From: Alphaproteobacteria bacterium
GTDB lineage: Bacteria > Pseudomonadota > Alphaproteobacteria > CAAGCB01 > CAG-977
NCBI GenBank assembly: GCA_021639925.1
Contig: JAJXEL010000072.1
Coordinates: 769 to 8,076 of the forward strand
Reading direction: 5' to 3'
Length of the DNA: 7,308 nt
Position numbers and translations under genes: made by a program. Below are positions 5,943-7,308 of this stretch, piece after piece. The first letter of the stretch is position 1, and each line of letters starts with the position of its first letter. The notes beneath the pieces are model-generated. The model searched no databases. It was given only the letters and a program-made list of their open reading frames with translations, and was not told the origin of the DNA.

Positions 5943-6418
5943 TGCAGCCGCAAGGAATAGATTTATCCGGATTAAAGGATATTCATCTGCCGGCTTTACC
6001 GCCGTTATGGCCTTTGCCGGCAGTTTTCTGGATTGTTTTAACGGCTTTGATCTGTTGTATTTTTCTGGCGCGTTGGGCCTGGATAAAAAAACATGAATTA
6101 ACCGCCAGAAAATACGCGAACCGTGAAGTGGAAAGTATTACAAACCGGTTTCGGGGGAACAGTTATAAAACAGCGACGGAATTATCTTTATTGATGCGCC
6201 GGATTGCTTTGATGAAATATCCGCGCGGGGACGTTTCGGCGCTGACGGGAAAAACATGGCGCCAATTCCTTGAAAAAACAACAAAAAAGCCGGTTTTTAA
6301 AGGCGAAGCGGGAGATATTGTCGAAACCGTTATGTTCATTCCGCCCGATCAGTTTAAATATAAAGACGTTGCGCCTTTGGTCGCGGCGGCCAAAGAATGG
6401 GTTGCCGAAAATACATGA
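5942..6418 (+). CDS. DUF4381 single-span membrane protein
   Basis: 158 aa. The N-terminus carries LKDIHLPALPPLWPLP (11-26), the hallmark of DUF4381, followed by one membrane span (about 27-47) and then a basic cytosolic domain with LTGKTWRQFL (101-110), also typical of the family. The topology suggests a short periplasmic N-terminus and a cytosolic C-terminal domain. DUF4381 proteins occur between DUF58 and BatA genes in proteobacterial Bat loci, as here, and probably form part of the membrane complex. AGGAG (5930-5934), 7 nt before the ATG, gives its own ribosome site; the ATG overlaps the previous stop by one base. Its function is unknown beyond this context. Confidence 0.92.
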   Translation: MQPQGIDLSGLKDIHLPALPPLWPLPAVFWIVLTALICCIFLARWAWIKKHELTARKYANREVESITNRFRGNSYKTATELSLLMRRIALMKYPRGDVSALTGKTWRQFLEKTTKKPVFKGEAGDIVETVMFIPPDQFKYKDVAPLVAAAKEWVAENT

Positions 6419-7308
6419 TTCATTTTGTCTGGCCATTTGTTTTTCTTCTTCTGCCGCTGCCGTTTATCGCGCGGCGCCTGCCGGGGCAGGCCGGCAGAGA
6501 AAATTCGGCGGCGATCAAAGTGCCTTTTTTTGCGGAAATCAAAACAATTTCTAAAAAACCGGGCGTTTTTTCGCCGGCCGGCCGTAAAGCTTCATTACTA
6601 TGGGGATTGTGGCTGCTGCTGTTAATGGCCGCGGCCAGACCGCAAATGCCCGGAAAACTGCAAAATTATACCGTTCCCGTCCGCGATATTATTCTGGCGC
6701 TGGACATTTCGCGTTCAATGACACGGCAGGATATGGGGGAAACGGGGAAAAGCCGGCTGGACGTCGTTAAAGAGGCTGCCGCGGACTTTGTTTCCAAACG
6801 TCAAAATGACCGGATCGGTATTATTTTGTTTGCGGAACAAACCAATCTGTATATGCCTTTGACAGTAGATTCTCAGGCTTTGAACAAAATGTTGTCCGGC
6901 GTTCGGGCGGGGCTGCTGGGGTCGTTGACGGCACTTGGCGACGCGTTGGGGTTATCTTTGCAGTATTTGGAAAAAAGTCAGGCGCGGCATAAAATCATCG
7001 TTTTGCTGACAGACGGCGTAAACAACGCGGGCAACGTCGCGCCGCAAGACGCGCTGCAGGCGGCCGAACAAAAAGGCGTAACGATTTATACGATCGGCGT
7101 CGGTTCCGAAAATACTGCGCAAGGCGGCGTTGATACGGATTTTTTAAAGCAGGCCGCAGAACGGACAAACGGATTGTTTTTTATGGTTGATGACCGGCCG
7201 GCTTTGGACCGGGCCTATCGGGAAATTTCGCGAAACGAGCCGTTGTCCGAAGCGTCCGTTTACCTGATTAAGCAAAAGGAATTGTATTTCTGGCCGCTGC
7301 TGGTAACC
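6415..7308 (+). CDS. batA: VWA domain membrane protein BatA, cut by the right edge
   Basis: 298 codons with no stop before the window ends; the family norm is about 320-350 aa, so only the C-terminal end is missing. The ATG lies in an ATGA overlap with the DUF4381 stop. Two N-terminal spans (about 4-19 and 60-74) frame a short basic cytosolic loop, and the VWA domain follows (about 90-270). The MIDAS is intact: D97-x-S99-x-S101 (ALDISRSM), T172 (LTALGDAL) and D200 (VLLTDG). The final residues, ELYFWPLLVT, begin the expected C-terminal span. BatA is a metal-binding VWA protein of the Bat complex named for Bacteroides aerotolerance; BatB and BatD/TPR genes usually follow and would be to the right of this window. 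No own ribosome site is evident, so coupling to the upstream gene is likely. Confidence 0.93.
   Translation, partial: MIHFVWPFVFLLLPLPFIARRLPGQAGRENSAAIKVPFFAEIKTISKKPGVFSPAGRKASLLWGLWLLLLMAAARPQMPGKLQNYTVPVRDIILALDISRSMTRQDMGETGKSRLDVVKEAAADFVSKRQNDRIGIILFAEQTNLYMPLTVDSQALNKMLSGVRAGLLGSLTALGDALGLSLQYLEKSQARHKIIVLLTDGVNNAGNVAPQDALQAAEQKGVTIYTIGVGSENTAQGGVDTDFLKQAAERTNGLFFMVDDRPALDRAYREISRNEPLSEASVYLIKQKELYFWPLLVT

Noticed and set aside
1..7308. CRISPR array, insertion sequence, tRNA, rRNA, replication origin
   Set aside because: No regularly spaced repeats, transposase, cloverleaf, rRNA core or DnaA-box cluster was seen in the window.

Overview
The window looks like chromosomal DNA of an alphaproteobacterium or a close relative, possibly an uncultured host-associated lineage. 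GC content is intermediate, intergenic stretches are AT-rich, and codons mix GCG/GCC with many TTT and AAA. The main clue is the gene order MoxR - DUF58 - DUF4381 - VWA (BatA), which is typical of proteobacterial Bat loci. The taxonomic placement is inference; there is no rRNA or tRNA here to confirm it.

Left part (1-503): no complete protein gene. A possible gene start lies on the minus strand and runs off the left edge (105 to 1). Only 15 nt upstream of its ATG is the U-tract of a strong minus-strand intrinsic terminator (121-144). Upstream of that is a structured segment (about 142-270) with three nested or adjacent stems and a 9-base motif that can pair with either of two partners. One of those partners overlaps the terminator stem. 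This has the layout of a transcription attenuator or riboswitch, but it could also be a small dispersed inverted-repeat element. A separate GC-rich terminator at 471-496 ends the next gene.

Middle part (504-3918): hydA on the minus strand encodes a dihydropyrimidinase/D-hydantoinase with all metal ligands present but with Ala in place of the usual substrate-contacting Tyr. It diverges from a plus-strand multi-span membrane protein resembling GT87 mannosyltransferases. A Fur-box-like palindrome lies between the two. The membrane protein gene converges, with a 3-bp gap, on a minus-strand gene for a TolB/PD40-type beta-propeller-like protein.

Right part (3970-7308): a tightly coupled plus-strand operon, moxR - DUF58 - DUF4381 - batA, with start/stop overlaps (TAATG, TAATG, ATGA). 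The last gene is cut by the window edge. In this system the MoxR AAA+ ATPase is thought to act as a chaperone-like partner of the VWA-type proteins, which assemble at the inner membrane; the exact role is linked to envelope stress and is not settled. The propeller-like gene is read divergently from moxR across a gap of about 50 bp.
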